Shown piece by piece: positions 34,518 through 43,341 of a stretch of 64,000 nucleotides of DNA (position 1 is its first letter; every line of letters starts with the position of its first letter). The notes under the pieces are model-generated. The model did no database searches. It was not told the origin of the DNA and saw nothing but the letters and a program-made list of their open reading frames with translations. This DNA is from Alkalibacterium sp049389645. GTDB taxonomy: Bacteria > Bacillota > Bacilli > Lactobacillales > Carnobacteriaceae_A. The position numbers and the translations under genes are program-made. The stretch covers positions 2,480,001 through 2,544,000 of the forward strand of contig NZ_CP186540.1 of NCBI RefSeq assembly GCF_049389645.1, written 5' to 3'.

Positions 34518-36131
34518 ATGCTTTATTGGCTCATTATAGTCCCCATAGCAATCGCCGTAATAAATATCGGGTTTATCCATAGTGACTCAAGAAAGCTGAT
34601 CATAGCCTCCCAAGTCGGTATCGTCGGATACGCAACGTACTTATTTTACAGAGTCCGACAAGACGGGGCAATCGTTGACAATATGGGCGGGTACCCCGAA
34701 CAGTTTGCCATTACGCTATATGCAGACCGCATAGCCATCGTCCTTATCTGGTTGACTACCTTGCTTTTTCTAGGTCTGCTTATTTATGCGTATGCGGAAG
34801 ATTATTTTACCTCTCAATTCGGTTTTTTGTATCTGACCTTACAATCGCTGATTATCGCCTTGTTTCTGTCGACCGATTTGTTCAACATCTACGTTTTACT
34901 TGAGGTCTCAACAGTCGTGATCGCTATTTTGATCATGATACGAAAAGACAGGCAAGCCGTATACGATGGCATGATTTTTCTTTTCGTGAGCGTCATCGGC
35001 TCAGGCTTCTGGTTGTTTGGCACGGGCTTCTTGTACCGAACGTTTGGCTATTTAGATATTTATGCCATCGAAGAAGTCATCACGCAAGTCGAAGACCCGC
35101 GTTCGCTCATTTTACCGTTCGCTTTCATGATGACCACGTTGAGTTTGAAGATAGCTTTATTTCCGTTATCCAGCTGGCTGCCGATCGCTTACGGAACACC
35201 GAGTGCCCCAGCGGTTATCCCGGCCATCTTATCAGGCGTATATGAAACGACGGGTTTATATCTCTTCATCCGGATCACTCATATGTTTGCTCAGGTGATC
35301 GACTTACAGCTGTTCTTTCTGGTCATCGGTTTTATCACTGCCATTACCGGTTTTATCTTCGCCGTAGCGCAGGACGATATGCGACTCTTGCTCGCTTATT
35401 CGACCATCTCTCAAGTGGGACTGATGGTCGTGGGTATTTCACTGGGAACGGCTGACAGTTTCTATGGCAGCCTGTACCATATGTTCGCGCACTCACTCTT
35501 TAAAACCGTGTTGTTCCTGTCAGTAGGGACGTTGAATACGCGCTATGAGACACGTAATATCCAGGATATCCGGGGAGTGATGAAGACGTTCCCGATCACC
35601 GGAGCAGCGATTCTTTTCGGCCTGCTCGGGATAACGGGAGCACCGCTGTTCAACGGATCGATTTCAAAATACATGATCAGTTACGGCAGTGATTCACCCT
35701 ATATCCAACTGTTGCTCAATGTCATCAACTTTGGGACCTTGCTTTACAGCATAAAATTCGCTACAGTATTATTTGGTGACAAGATCGAACCTGAAAAAAT
35801 AAAAGATCCTAAAGACCCCTTCAATCTGACACAGTGGGTGACACTCACTTTTGGTGTCCTGACATTGTTCACCGGATTATTTGGCAATCGACTCATTACT
35901 TTTTTATATGGGTATTCCTTTGAAATTTCAACTTCAGCCTATTTAGAAAAAGGCTTTGTTTATCTCTTACTCAGTTTTGCCGCGTATGCTTTGTATCGCG
36001 GCTGGGTCAAAGAGAGTGACTTTTTTGACAAAGTAGGGCACGTAGAACTATCATTTAATACGATGATCACGCTACAATTGATTTTCTTCATCGGATTAGC
36101 CGGTTACATGTATGTAATAACTGGACTTTAA
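34518..36131 (+). CDS. MrpD paralogue 2, with altered channel residues
   Basis: A 537-residue MrpD-type protein, colinear with its neighbours. Helix-5 Glu (YVLLEVSTVV), Lys211 (SLKIALFP) and the later Lys residues (HSLFKTVLF, NGSISKYMISYG) remain. In contrast PKAH (222-225) has become PIAY, and the helix-8 motif YIKSG has become YETTG, so Lys244 is Thr. An Asn before helix 6 is also changed (FVNVIG to FVSVIG). These are the positions of the central hydrophilic axis in NuoM/MrpD. The subunit may therefore be structural or move a different ion. GGGAAGGGAG precedes the ATG. It sits after the structured spacer and 21 bp before paralogue 3. Confidence 0.88.
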   Translation: MLYWLIIVPIAIAVINIGFIHSDSRKLIIASQVGIVGYATYLFYRVRQDGAIVDNMGGYPEQFAITLYADRIAIVLIWLTTLLFLGLLIYAYAEDYFTSQFGFLYLTLQSLIIALFLSTDLFNIYVLLEVSTVVIAILIMIRKDRQAVYDGMIFLFVSVIGSGFWLFGTGFLYRTFGYLDIYAIEEVITQVEDPRSLILPFAFMMTTLSLKIALFPLSSWLPIAYGTPSAPAVIPAILSGVYETTGLYLFIRITHMFAQVIDLQLFFLVIGFITAITGFIFAVAQDDMRLLLAYSTISQVGLMVVGISLGTADSFYGSLYHMFAHSLFKTVLFLSVGTLNTRYETRNIQDIRGVMKTFPITGAAILFGLLGITGAPLFNGSISKYMISYGSDSPYIQLLLNVINFGTLLYSIKFATVLFGDKIEPEKIKDPKDPFNLTQWVTLTFGVLTLFTGLFGNRLITFLYGYSFEISTSAYLEKGFVYLLLSFAAYALYRGWVKESDFFDKVGHVELSFNTMITLQLIFFIGLAGYMYVITGL

Positions 36132-36152
36132 ACACAGAAAGAAGGACAAGCC

Positions 36153-37757
36153 TTGCTTTATTTACTGATCGTCGGTCCTATTTTGGCCGGAGTTTTAACC
36201 ATTTTATTTTCAAACAAAGACACGCGCTTATTTATTATTTTCGTTCAAATAGTGCAACTCCTATACGCGTTACATATTTTCATTGATGTCAGGCTGACCA
36301 ATACGATATTCAATTTCATGTCTGGCGCCCCAGAGGGACTATCCATCACGCTGATGGCCGACACGATCTCATCGGTATTTATTTTGCTTACAGCCATAAT
36401 CTTTTTGATGATGCTGATCTTTGCCTTTCATAAGGATTATTTCACCACGCAGTTCGGTTTTTTACTGCTGGTACTGGAAGCGCTGATCACCGGGTTATTC
36501 TTGAGTACCGACTTGTTCAACCTGTACGTTTTACTCGAAGTCGCTACTGTGGTCGTATCCATTCTGATCATGATCAACAAGGAAAAACAGGCGATCTACG
36601 ACGGGATGATTTACTTTTTCGTTAACGTTATCGGGACCGCCTTTTTACTCTTTGGGATCGGCATGATTTACCGCACGACCGGCTTACTGGAAATGAATGC
36701 CATTGCGGAAGCACTTCCTTTGGTGGAAGACCCGCGCTCGCTTTATTTACCGTTTGCCTTCATGATGACCACCTTGAGCTTGAAAACGGCCGTCGTGCCG
36801 CTCTTCAGCTGGTTGCCTAAAGCGCACGGTACGCCGAGTGCACCACCGGTTGTATCGGCGCTGTTATCGGGACTGTACATCAAAACAGGTGTCTACATGT
36901 TTATTCGCTTCACAGCCATGTTCGAAGCCGTGATAAATGTTCAGGAACTGTTCTTGGTTATCGGGTTTATGACCTCGATATTCGGATTCATCATGGCATT
37001 AGGTCAAAACGATATCAAGATGATCCTGGCCTATTCGACAGTTTCTCAAATCGGACTGATCATGATCGGTCTGACCATGGGGCCGGAAGTGGCTTTCTGG
37101 GGCGCGATGTTCCATATCGTGAGTCACGCGCTCTTTAAATCCACGCTGTTCCTGGCTGCCGGACAAATCTATCATTACTATGGGACGCGAGATATCCGGG
37201 AAATCAGGGGAGTCATGCGAACCATGCCACTGATCGGCCTGGCCGTCTTGTTTGGTATCCTAGGCGTCACCGGGGCCCCCTTGTTTAACGGTAGTGTTTC
37301 AAAATACCTCATTGCTTACGGCAGTGATGCTGCCCTGGTACAATTTGGCCTTAACGTCATCAATCTAGGAACCATTACGTATTTCTTGAAATTCAGTACG
37401 ATTCTATTCGGCAAAGACGAACGTCCGGAAGAAGAAAAACCTGAAAAAGAAGACAGACTTTCAGAGATCCTTGTTTTCGTCATGGGAACACTGATCTTCA
37501 TTTCTGGTATATTCGGACCCATTTCCATCGACATTTTGTTCGGTTATGAAGCAACCGTCTTTACCGCCGGTTACTTTCAAAAAGGCCTCATTTATATGCT
37601 GATGCTGATAGCCGGCACCGGAATCTATAATGGCATCGTCAAAAAATCAGGTATCTTGGACGATATTTCGCATATCGAACTCACCTTTAATGGAATCATC
37701 ACCTCCATGACCGGATTTTTCCTGTTTGTCGCGAGTTATCTCTACATTATGTTGTAA
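36153..37757 (+). CDS. mrpD: MrpD paralogue 3 (proton-channel type subunit)
   Basis: The third consecutive MrpD-type protein, 534 residues. All the channel residues of paralogue 1 are kept: FNLYVLLEVATVV, SLKTAVVPLFSWLPKAHG, LYIKTGVYMF, HALFKSTLF and NGSVSKYLIAYG. It is closer to paralogue 1 than to paralogue 2 in these motifs. An acidic cytoplasmic loop (RPEEEKPEKEDRL) lies before the last helices. The start is TTG behind GAAAGAAGG; no better start was seen. It is the last gene of the Mrp operon, and a terminator follows at once. Confidence 0.92.
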   Translation: MLYLLIVGPILAGVLTILFSNKDTRLFIIFVQIVQLLYALHIFIDVRLTNTIFNFMSGAPEGLSITLMADTISSVFILLTAIIFLMMLIFAFHKDYFTTQFGFLLLVLEALITGLFLSTDLFNLYVLLEVATVVVSILIMINKEKQAIYDGMIYFFVNVIGTAFLLFGIGMIYRTTGLLEMNAIAEALPLVEDPRSLYLPFAFMMTTLSLKTAVVPLFSWLPKAHGTPSAPPVVSALLSGLYIKTGVYMFIRFTAMFEAVINVQELFLVIGFMTSIFGFIMALGQNDIKMILAYSTVSQIGLIMIGLTMGPEVAFWGAMFHIVSHALFKSTLFLAAGQIYHYYGTRDIREIRGVMRTMPLIGLAVLFGILGVTGAPLFNGSVSKYLIAYGSDAALVQFGLNVINLGTITYFLKFSTILFGKDERPEEEKPEKEDRLSEILVFVMGTLIFISGIFGPISIDILFGYEATVFTAGYFQKGLIYMLMLIAGTGIYNGIVKKSGILDDISHIELTFNGIITSMTGFFLFVASYLYIML

Positions 37758-37770
37758 AAGCAATAAGGAA

Positions 37771-37796
37771 AGCAGAGCAGCCGCTCTGCTTTTTTC
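37771..37796 (+). terminator. Terminator of the Mrp operon, repeat copy 1
   Basis: AGCAGAGC, AGCC loop and GCTCTGCT, followed by T residues, 13 bp after the last Mrp gene. Confidence 0.9.
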
Positions 37797-38062
37797 ATTA
37801 CTTAAAGGTTTTAGGGGAATCCAGATAAGTTTGGGGCTAATCTTAAGAAGTTGCGCTGGTTTGATGCTAAACTCCTTAAGATAAACCGTAATCTTAAGGA
37901 GTTTAGTGTGAAAGAGTCCCAACTCGTTAAGATTACCCCCTAATCTTAACAAGTTGACCGCTTTTGAGTCGAAACTCCTTTAGATAACAAGCGTAATTAA
38001 TCATAGAGACACTTTGACTCTTTTCAACCGATTCAACTACATCCCTTAACTTCAATAAGGAA

Positions 38063-38088
38063 AGCAGAGCAGCCGCTCTGCTTTTTTT
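38063..38088 (+). terminator. Repeat copy 2 of the Mrp terminator
   Basis: Same hairpin as copy 1, 292 bp downstream, followed by seven T residues. Confidence 0.8.
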
Positions 38089-38353
38089 CATTACTGAAAG
38101 GTTTAGGGGAATCCAGATCGGTTTGGGGCTAATCTTAAGAAGTTGCGCTGGTTTGATGCTAAACTCCTTAAGATAAACCGTAATCTTAAGGAGTTTAGTG
38201 TGAAAGAGTCCCAACTCGTTAAGATTACCCCCTAATCTAAACAAGTTGACCGCTTTTGAGTCGAAACTCCTTTAGATAACAAGCGTAATTAATTGAAGAG
38301 ACGCTTTCAGTCTTTTCAATCAACGCAACCATTACCCAAAACTTCAATAAGGA

Positions 38354-38377
38354 AGCAGAGCAGCCGCTCTGCTTTTT
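38354..38377 (+). terminator. Repeat copy 3 of the Mrp terminator
   Basis: Same hairpin, 291 bp further on; after it the repeat unit stops. Confidence 0.8.
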
Positions 38378-38472
38378 TCATTATTTAAAAAGGTCATTCT
38401 TTTATTTTCTTGGAAGGCGCGCTACAATAAGACTATCTTAATATACTCAGACTCACCAAGGAGGAACGAAAT

Positions 38473-39066
38473 ATGTCGCAAACTTTTTTATCTCAAAACC
38501 TTCATACTGTCCATGAACCCAAAAGGATGGAGAGAACGGCTGACACGCTGACCATTTATACCGAGCCAGGGACCGATTTGTGGCAGCGCACGTATTATGG
38601 GTTTCAGAATGACAACGCCCCGGTCATACAGACACGCACGGACGAAACCTATTTTTCATTTGTCACAAAAGTGGAAAGCGAAAGCGGGCATCGCTTCGAT
38701 CAGGCAGGCATCGCCGTGTATCTGGATGCGGACAACTGGATCAAAGCCTCGCTGGAATATGAAAATGAAAGCTATCAGCGACTGGGAAGTGTCGTGACGA
38801 ACAGCGGCTATTCCGACTGGGCGACCCAGGATGTGAATGCCAATATCAAAACTATCTGGTACCGACTCAGCCGCCGCGAATCCGACTTCAGGATCGAATA
38901 CAGTTTAGACGGCAAAGACTACAAGCAGATGCGCATCTGTCACCTCCAAAAAGGGGAAGGGACCATCTCTTTTGGGGTCTACGCCTGCAGTCCGGAAGAC
39001 GCGTCATTTAAAGCCACTTTCAGCGAGATGACTATCGGACCGTGTCAGTGGGAAGCCCACAAGTAA
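38473..39066 (+). CDS. DUF1349 family protein
   Basis: A 197-residue cytoplasmic protein of the DUF1349 family, which has a concanavalin A-like beta-sandwich. Typical pieces are TDLWQRTYYGFQNDNAPV near the start, FDQAGIAVYLDADNWIKASLEYE in the middle, WYRLSRRESDFRIEYSLDG and ISFGVYACSPEDASFKATF near the end. Family members are sometimes annotated as regulators of an enolase-like protein or as lectin-like sugar binders; none of that can be shown here. GGAGGAACG precedes the ATG. It stands alone on the plus strand after the 292-bp duplication. Codon use looks ordinary and GC is higher than in the following genes. Confidence 0.82.
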   Translation: MSQTFLSQNLHTVHEPKRMERTADTLTIYTEPGTDLWQRTYYGFQNDNAPVIQTRTDETYFSFVTKVESESGHRFDQAGIAVYLDADNWIKASLEYENESYQRLGSVVTNSGYSDWATQDVNANIKTIWYRLSRRESDFRIEYSLDGKDYKQMRICHLQKGEGTISFGVYACSPEDASFKATFSEMTIGPCQWEAHK

Positions 39067-39236
39067 GGAAGAGGAAAGCAGCGCATACGCGATGTTTTTA
39101 TGAGCATAAAACTATAACTGAATTAAGATGGCAACTCGAACCTATAAAAGCTATACTTAACTAAGTGTTTCCTAGAAAAACAACTCTTTTCTTAATAATA
39201 TCTTCATACAAGTTAATCCATAATCCATAAATGTGC

Positions 39237-39266
39237 AAAAAAAAAAAGAGCTGGAAAATCCCAGCT
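39237..39266 (-). terminator. Terminator of ndk
   Basis: On the minus strand GAGCTGG, a GATTTT loop and CCAGCTC are followed by more than ten T residues. Confidence 0.85.
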
Positions 39267-39282
39267 CCTCGTCTTTATTCAA

Positions 39283-39684
39283 TTATCCAAACCAGATCTC
39301 AATTTCCCGTTCAGCACTTTCTTTGGAGTCTGAAGAATGGACGGTGTTTTTAGGCTTACTCAGACCATATAACGCACGTATGGTATTGTCATCCGCCTTT
39401 TGTGGGTCAGTGGACCCGTTCAGAGCACGGATACGCGTGATGGCATTTTCACCTTCAACGATCAAGGCGACGAGGGGACCGCTCGTTAGATACTCTATCA
39501 AGTTAGGATAGAACGATCTGCCCTCATGTTCGGCATAATGTTTCTTTGCCGTACTTTTTGTGGCAGTCACCATTTTCATTTCAACGACGTTCAATTCATT
39601 GCGTTCATATTCACTAATAATGGCACCAATCAAATTTCTTTCTACAGCATCAGGCTTAATCAAGACGAGCGTTCTTTCTTGCAT
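39283..39684 (-). CDS. ndk: Nucleoside diphosphate kinase
   Basis: Ndk transfers the gamma phosphate of ATP to other nucleoside diphosphates through a phosphohistidine. The 133-residue protein starts MQERTLVLIKPDAVERNLIG, the family's canonical N-terminus, 7 bases after AGGAGG. An upstream in-frame ATG would add 15 unconserved residues. The catalytic His lies in NTVHSSDSKESAEREI; the usual NxxHGSDS has Ser in place of Gly. GSTDPQKADDNTIRALYG is the nucleotide-binding region, slightly divergent from GxTDPxxAxPGTIR. Several expected residues are thus changed, but the active His and surrounding acidic residues remain, so it is probably functional. It is a single-gene unit. Confidence 0.92.
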   Translation of the reverse strand: MQERTLVLIKPDAVERNLIGAIISEYERNELNVVEMKMVTATKSTAKKHYAEHEGRSFYPNLIEYLTSGPLVALIVEGENAITRIRALNGSTDPQKADDNTIRALYGLSKPKNTVHSSDSKESAEREIEIWFG

Positions 39685-39835
39685 AAAACATTTCCTCCTC
39701 ATAAGTGATTTCTGCTTCAAGCTTATCATATTTATGAACAGTTAGACACTATAGGGATGTCCAATCTTTAATTATTCTGATCAAGGCACTTTAAAGTACA
39801 TATAATGAGTCGAAAAAGAAAAGGAGTAACGGATA

Positions 39836-40096
39836 ATGTCAGATCTTATAGAATTTTTAGTTGAAATCTTTATAGACGGAATAATAGAGGGCGCTACATC
39901 AAATAAAAGTCCAAAAACAGTCAGATTAGTCATTTACTTTGTCATTTTTAGCGTCGTAAGCGGTTTTCTATACTTGTCATTCGTCATGCGCGAAGATATA
40001 GTAATGTTTTTAACCTTTTCAATTACAGGTTCACTTTTGGGTCTCTGGCTATTATTTATGCTAAATAATTATGCAAAGGACTATAAGCAGAAATGA
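39836..40096 (+). CDS. Small membrane protein of unknown function
   Basis: An 86-residue protein with two predicted membrane helices, LVIYFVIFSVVSGFLYLSFV (about 30-49) and MFLTFSITGSLLGLWLLFML (about 57-76). A short amphipathic N-terminus (SDLIEFLVEIFIDGIIEG) precedes them and a basic end KDYKQK follows. AAGGAG lies 8 bp before the ATG, and a TATAAT at 39801-39806 is a likely -10. I do not recognise a family. It may be transcribed separately from the YdbS-like gene 60 bp downstream. Confidence 0.7.
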   Translation: MSDLIEFLVEIFIDGIIEGATSNKSPKTVRLVIYFVIFSVVSGFLYLSFVMREDIVMFLTFSITGSLLGLWLLFMLNNYAKDYKQK

Positions 40097-40159
40097 ACAT
40101 TGATAGATTTATTTAAATGGACATACGTAGTTATCAAAACGATCTAAAGGAGCATAATC

Positions 40160-40654
40160 ATGAACTACCCCTTATTGAAAAATCAATTACCTGAAACGAT
40201 CAAAAAAGTGTGGATAAAAACGAGCGTTATTACGTTTGTCCTTTCACTCCTGTTTGGCGGGATCGTTGTAGGCGCACTAATGTATTTTGAAAGCCTGACG
40301 ACGATGTGGCAGCTGATTGCCGGCAGCTACTTCTCAGTGATCCTGCTCATATTCTTATTGAATTTTTTCCTGATCAGCTATCGCTACACATATTTCCGTT
40401 ATGAAATAACCGGTAAAGAAGTTGTTTTCCAAAAAGGCTTCATCTTTCGCTCGATTACATACGTCCCATTTTCCCGAATCCAGCACATCGAGACGGAACA
40501 GGGCCCGTTATTAAGACAGGAGAACTTGATGGAACTGATCATACATACGGCTGCGACCAACCATCATATCGCCGGCTTGTCTATCGAAGAAGCTCAAATG
40601 ATACGCCACAATCTATTGCTGAAAGTTGAGGAGCTGAGTGAAGATGGAAATTGA
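40160..40654 (+). CDS. YdbS-like bacterial PH-domain membrane protein
   Basis: A 164-residue protein with two N-terminal membrane helices (ITFVLSLLFGGIVVGALMYF, SVILLIFLLNFFLISY) and one bPH2 (PF03703) domain: YFRYEITGKEVVFQKGFIFR then VPFSRIQHIETEQGPLLRQ. The family pairs with YdbT-like proteins; in Bacillus the YdbS/YdbT pair is linked to resistance against some bacteriocins, which I give as family knowledge only. AAAGGAGC precedes the ATG. It overlaps the next gene by 11 bases, so the two products are probably partners in one membrane complex. Confidence 0.85.
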   Translation: MNYPLLKNQLPETIKKVWIKTSVITFVLSLLFGGIVVGALMYFESLTTMWQLIAGSYFSVILLIFLLNFFLISYRYTYFRYEITGKEVVFQKGFIFRSITYVPFSRIQHIETEQGPLLRQENLMELIIHTAATNHHIAGLSIEEAQMIRHNLLLKVEELSEDGN

Positions 40655-42101
40655 GCGTAAAAAATTTCATCCCTCAGTCATGCTGGTTTATTTTATCAGA
40701 GACCTGAGAAACTGGATCTTCCTGTTTTTTATCCTGCTGGTGGATATGGACGATCGCGGACTGTATTCGATCATCGGATTAAGTGCACTCGTAGCGTTCA
40801 TCCTCATGAAAAGTATCGTCAAATACCTCACGGTGACCTATGACGTGTCACCCGAAAAAATCATTGTCTACCGAGGCATCTTCAAGAAAAGAGAAACAGA
40901 GATCACCTACGACCGGATTCAGACGATCAAACAGCGGCAATGGTTCTTCTTCAAACCGTTCAATGTGGTCGAAGTCCTGATCGAAACGGCAAGCAGTTCA
41001 TCTGAAGAAGCAGAAGCTTCGTTGACCGCAGTCGATTATTCCCTCCTGGAAAAAATCGAAACCTATAGAAACAAAACAACCGTTAATGTACTAGAAGACC
41101 GGAGCCAGGCCGACCGTTCAGACATCCGCTTCCGCTTGACCAACAAAGAGATCGGGCTGTATGCACTGACGGACGTGACGGCTATTTTCGTATTGGGTAC
41201 CATCTTTACTTTTGCATTGGAATGGTTACCGGATAGTTTGTATGCTGAGATTTTTTCATTGCTTGATTACTTTGAAGGCATTCTGAGCATCCTCCTGCCG
41301 TTTATAGCTATAACGATCATCGGGGCTTTGTCGCTGTTGAAAAACTACATCTTATTTTACAATTATCAAGCCTCCCTGGAGGACGAAACACTTACGATAG
41401 AGTATGGTTTGTTTGAAAGAAAGATTCAAAAGATCCCGCTGGAAAAAATCCAGGGCATCCGACTACACAAACAAATCATTCGCACCCTGTTCCAGCGGTC
41501 ATCCGTGGAACTGCTGATAATGGGCGGCCAGGAAAAAGAGGGTGCAGGACTGAACGCCGGCAAAGTCTTCTTGTTTCCACTTATCAAAAACGACAGCGTC
41601 TACAGTCAGCTGACCGAATTCCTCCCCAATATCGCTATTCAAGAACCACAGATCCAAAAGGTTTCTAAAGACAAGCTCTGGTATTTCCTGCGCTGGACAC
41701 TCCTTATGGGCGTGCTCCTAGTCAGTGCTGCTTTCATGGTGAACAGACTGGTCGGAGTAGGCTTAGCGTTCGCCCTGATCATCGCCCTCGTGACGGGATG
41801 GAAGAAGAGCCGGGTTCAGGGGTACAGCGTTCAAGCTTCAGGCATTCTCTGCTTGCAACAATTCCAGGGACTTTCAACCGTCCAGTTGTTTATTGCTCGA
41901 AAAAACATCCAAGCCTTTGCCCAGTCAACGACTGTCTGGCTAGCGAAAAAAGAGCTGGGTCACTTGAAAGTCTCATTCAAAGAAGGCGAAACACCCGCTG
42001 AATTCAAGCTTCTGTTCATCCCGCAAACCGATTCAACACAGATCTATGACAAGTTTTGGAACAGAGCCGTATCGACAACTGACTCCCTTGAACCTTTATA
42101 A
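40644..42101 (+). CDS. YdbT-like protein with repeated bPH2 domains
   Basis: A 485-residue membrane protein with bPH2-type domains. The first is clear (YDVSPEKIIVYRGIFKKRETEITYDRIQTIKQ), the second too (DETLTIEYGLFERKIQKIPLEKIQGIRLHKQ), and a third near the end is weaker (VQASGILCLQQFQGLSTVQLFIARKNIQAF). Paired hydrophobic helices separate them (WIFLFFILLVDM, ILLPFIAITIIGALSL, LLMGVLLVSAAFMV). This layout is that of B. subtilis YdbT. The start is ATG 40644, 10 bp after GAGGAG; GTG 40638 is possible. Together with the YdbS-like neighbour it forms a two-gene unit. Confidence 0.85.
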   Translation: MEIERKKFHPSVMLVYFIRDLRNWIFLFFILLVDMDDRGLYSIIGLSALVAFILMKSIVKYLTVTYDVSPEKIIVYRGIFKKRETEITYDRIQTIKQRQWFFFKPFNVVEVLIETASSSSEEAEASLTAVDYSLLEKIETYRNKTTVNVLEDRSQADRSDIRFRLTNKEIGLYALTDVTAIFVLGTIFTFALEWLPDSLYAEIFSLLDYFEGILSILLPFIAITIIGALSLLKNYILFYNYQASLEDETLTIEYGLFERKIQKIPLEKIQGIRLHKQIIRTLFQRSSVELLIMGGQEKEGAGLNAGKVFLFPLIKNDSVYSQLTEFLPNIAIQEPQIQKVSKDKLWYFLRWTLLMGVLLVSAAFMVNRLVGVGLAFALIIALVTGWKKSRVQGYSVQASGILCLQQFQGLSTVQLFIARKNIQAFAQSTTVWLAKKELGHLKVSFKEGETPAEFKLLFIPQTDSTQIYDKFWNRAVSTTDSLEPL

Positions 42102-42226
42102 GAAAGAAGCTCGCTAGCGATCCAAAAAGAGGCAAATTCCAAAGTTTGATCAGAAAAAGACATAACTTTTAAACCCAACATCTCGTCTAACTCAGTCAAA
42201 TAAACCAAGTGTAAGGGGTGAGGATA

Positions 42227-43201
42227 ATGCAACTGTCGACATTTCATAATGAAATCGATCCGATCATCGTTGAGCGTGGACTGGATTACTTTAGAAGAAA
42301 CAAGATTAGGAAAGTGCTGAAAAAAAACGAGTCGTACTTTGAGTTTGAGGTGGCAGGGTCAAAAACCTACACCGCAGTCGTGCGGTTGAAAGAGGACAAA
42401 GACACGCTGTCTGAAACAACCTGCACGTGTCCATACGATGCGGGACCATACTGCAAGCACCAGGTCGCTGCCTTTTATTATCTCAATGAAAACAAAATCC
42501 AGACCGATGACGGGATATTTTTTGCCAATATCAGACTAAATCTTTCACGCTTATATAAAAACGAATTGATCGAAATGCTGATCGATCTAGCAGAGAAATA
42601 TCCGGCCGAAAGAAAGTATCTCTTGTCCAAGTATGCCTTATTTCGACTGTATCCTGATTTAAGGTATCTAAAAATGACCTTTGTCGAAACGATCGTGTCC
42701 GTCCTCGGAAAAGGACCGGTTATCGACCCATACTACATCATGGACTTAACCGATGATCTGGCTCAAATCATCGATATTGCCGAAGAAATTGAAGATGCCG
42801 AAGTTTATTTCAATATAATGTTTTTCTTCTATACCGAAGTCGTCATGTTGAAAAAGATGACGAACGACACGCTCGGGAGCCTGGATGCGTTGCTGATGTA
42901 CATCCTCTATGATCTGAAACAGCGGCTGTCTCAAACCACGATGATGTCCCACACCCTAAAATTGAAAATTATTGTGTCATTGGACTTGACCTTATCCAAC
43001 GACCTTTTTGTTCAGCACATGTCAGAATCGGTCAAGCTGATATCAGCCTTCAAAGACCATATGGAAGAAGAGGAGGTCCGCAAGCGATTCATATCCCTCT
43101 TACATAAACGAATGACTATATGTATCCAGTCAGGTGATGAAGGCAACTACGCAGACCTGCTTGAACTGAAGAGTTACGTCGAGAAGTGGTATGGGGGTTA
43201 G
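42227..43201 (+). CDS. SWIM zinc-finger protein
   Basis: A 324-residue protein whose N-terminal part is a SWIM zinc finger. The motif CTCPYDAGPYCKHQVAAFYYL (CxCx(n)CxH) starts near residue 64, after FHNEIDPIIVERGLDYFRR. The rest is helical with no recognised domain. SWIM fingers bind DNA or proteins, and stand-alone proteins of this kind occur widely in Firmicutes with no known role. I start at ATG 42227, just after GGGGTGAGG; the GTG at 42218 lies inside that ribosome binding site. No partner such as a SNF2 helicase is adjacent. Confidence 0.8.
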   Translation: MQLSTFHNEIDPIIVERGLDYFRRNKIRKVLKKNESYFEFEVAGSKTYTAVVRLKEDKDTLSETTCTCPYDAGPYCKHQVAAFYYLNENKIQTDDGIFFANIRLNLSRLYKNELIEMLIDLAEKYPAERKYLLSKYALFRLYPDLRYLKMTFVETIVSVLGKGPVIDPYYIMDLTDDLAQIIDIAEEIEDAEVYFNIMFFFYTEVVMLKKMTNDTLGSLDALLMYILYDLKQRLSQTTMMSHTLKLKIIVSLDLTLSNDLFVQHMSESVKLISAFKDHMEEEEVRKRFISLLHKRMTICIQSGDEGNYADLLELKSYVEKWYGG

Positions 43202-43341
43202 TTAAGATGCAGGGAAACATATTTAATACGAGTAAAAAGAGTATTAAATAGAACTAAATATATGATAAAAGAATTAATGACTCATTTTCGGCTTTTGATA
43301 GCAAAAAATCAACTGAATTATCCTAGGAGGAAACACGTTGA

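Larger units (their letters stand above)
37763..38378. repeat. Tandem duplication of a 292-bp noncoding element
   Basis: Two nearly identical copies start at about 37763 and 38055, and a third copy (from about 38345) is cut to its first 35 bp. Each begins with the terminator AGCAGAGCAGCCGCTCTGCT plus T-run. Each then carries two strong hairpins. In copy 1 these are a perfect 16-bp stem, CTAAACTCCTTAAGAT at 37867-37882 with 37891-37906, and a 15-bp stem with one mismatch at 37921-37955 around CCCCC. The core sequences related to CTTAAGGAGTT and TAATCTTAA recur in the arms. The last 60 bp of each unit differ more between copies. No convincing coding frame is present. Confidence 0.85.

Noticed and set aside
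37647..38244. Two related minus-strand frames across the 292-bp repeats
   Set aside because: They run through hairpins and terminators and are alike only because the DNA is duplicated. No ribosome binding site and no protein-like composition.
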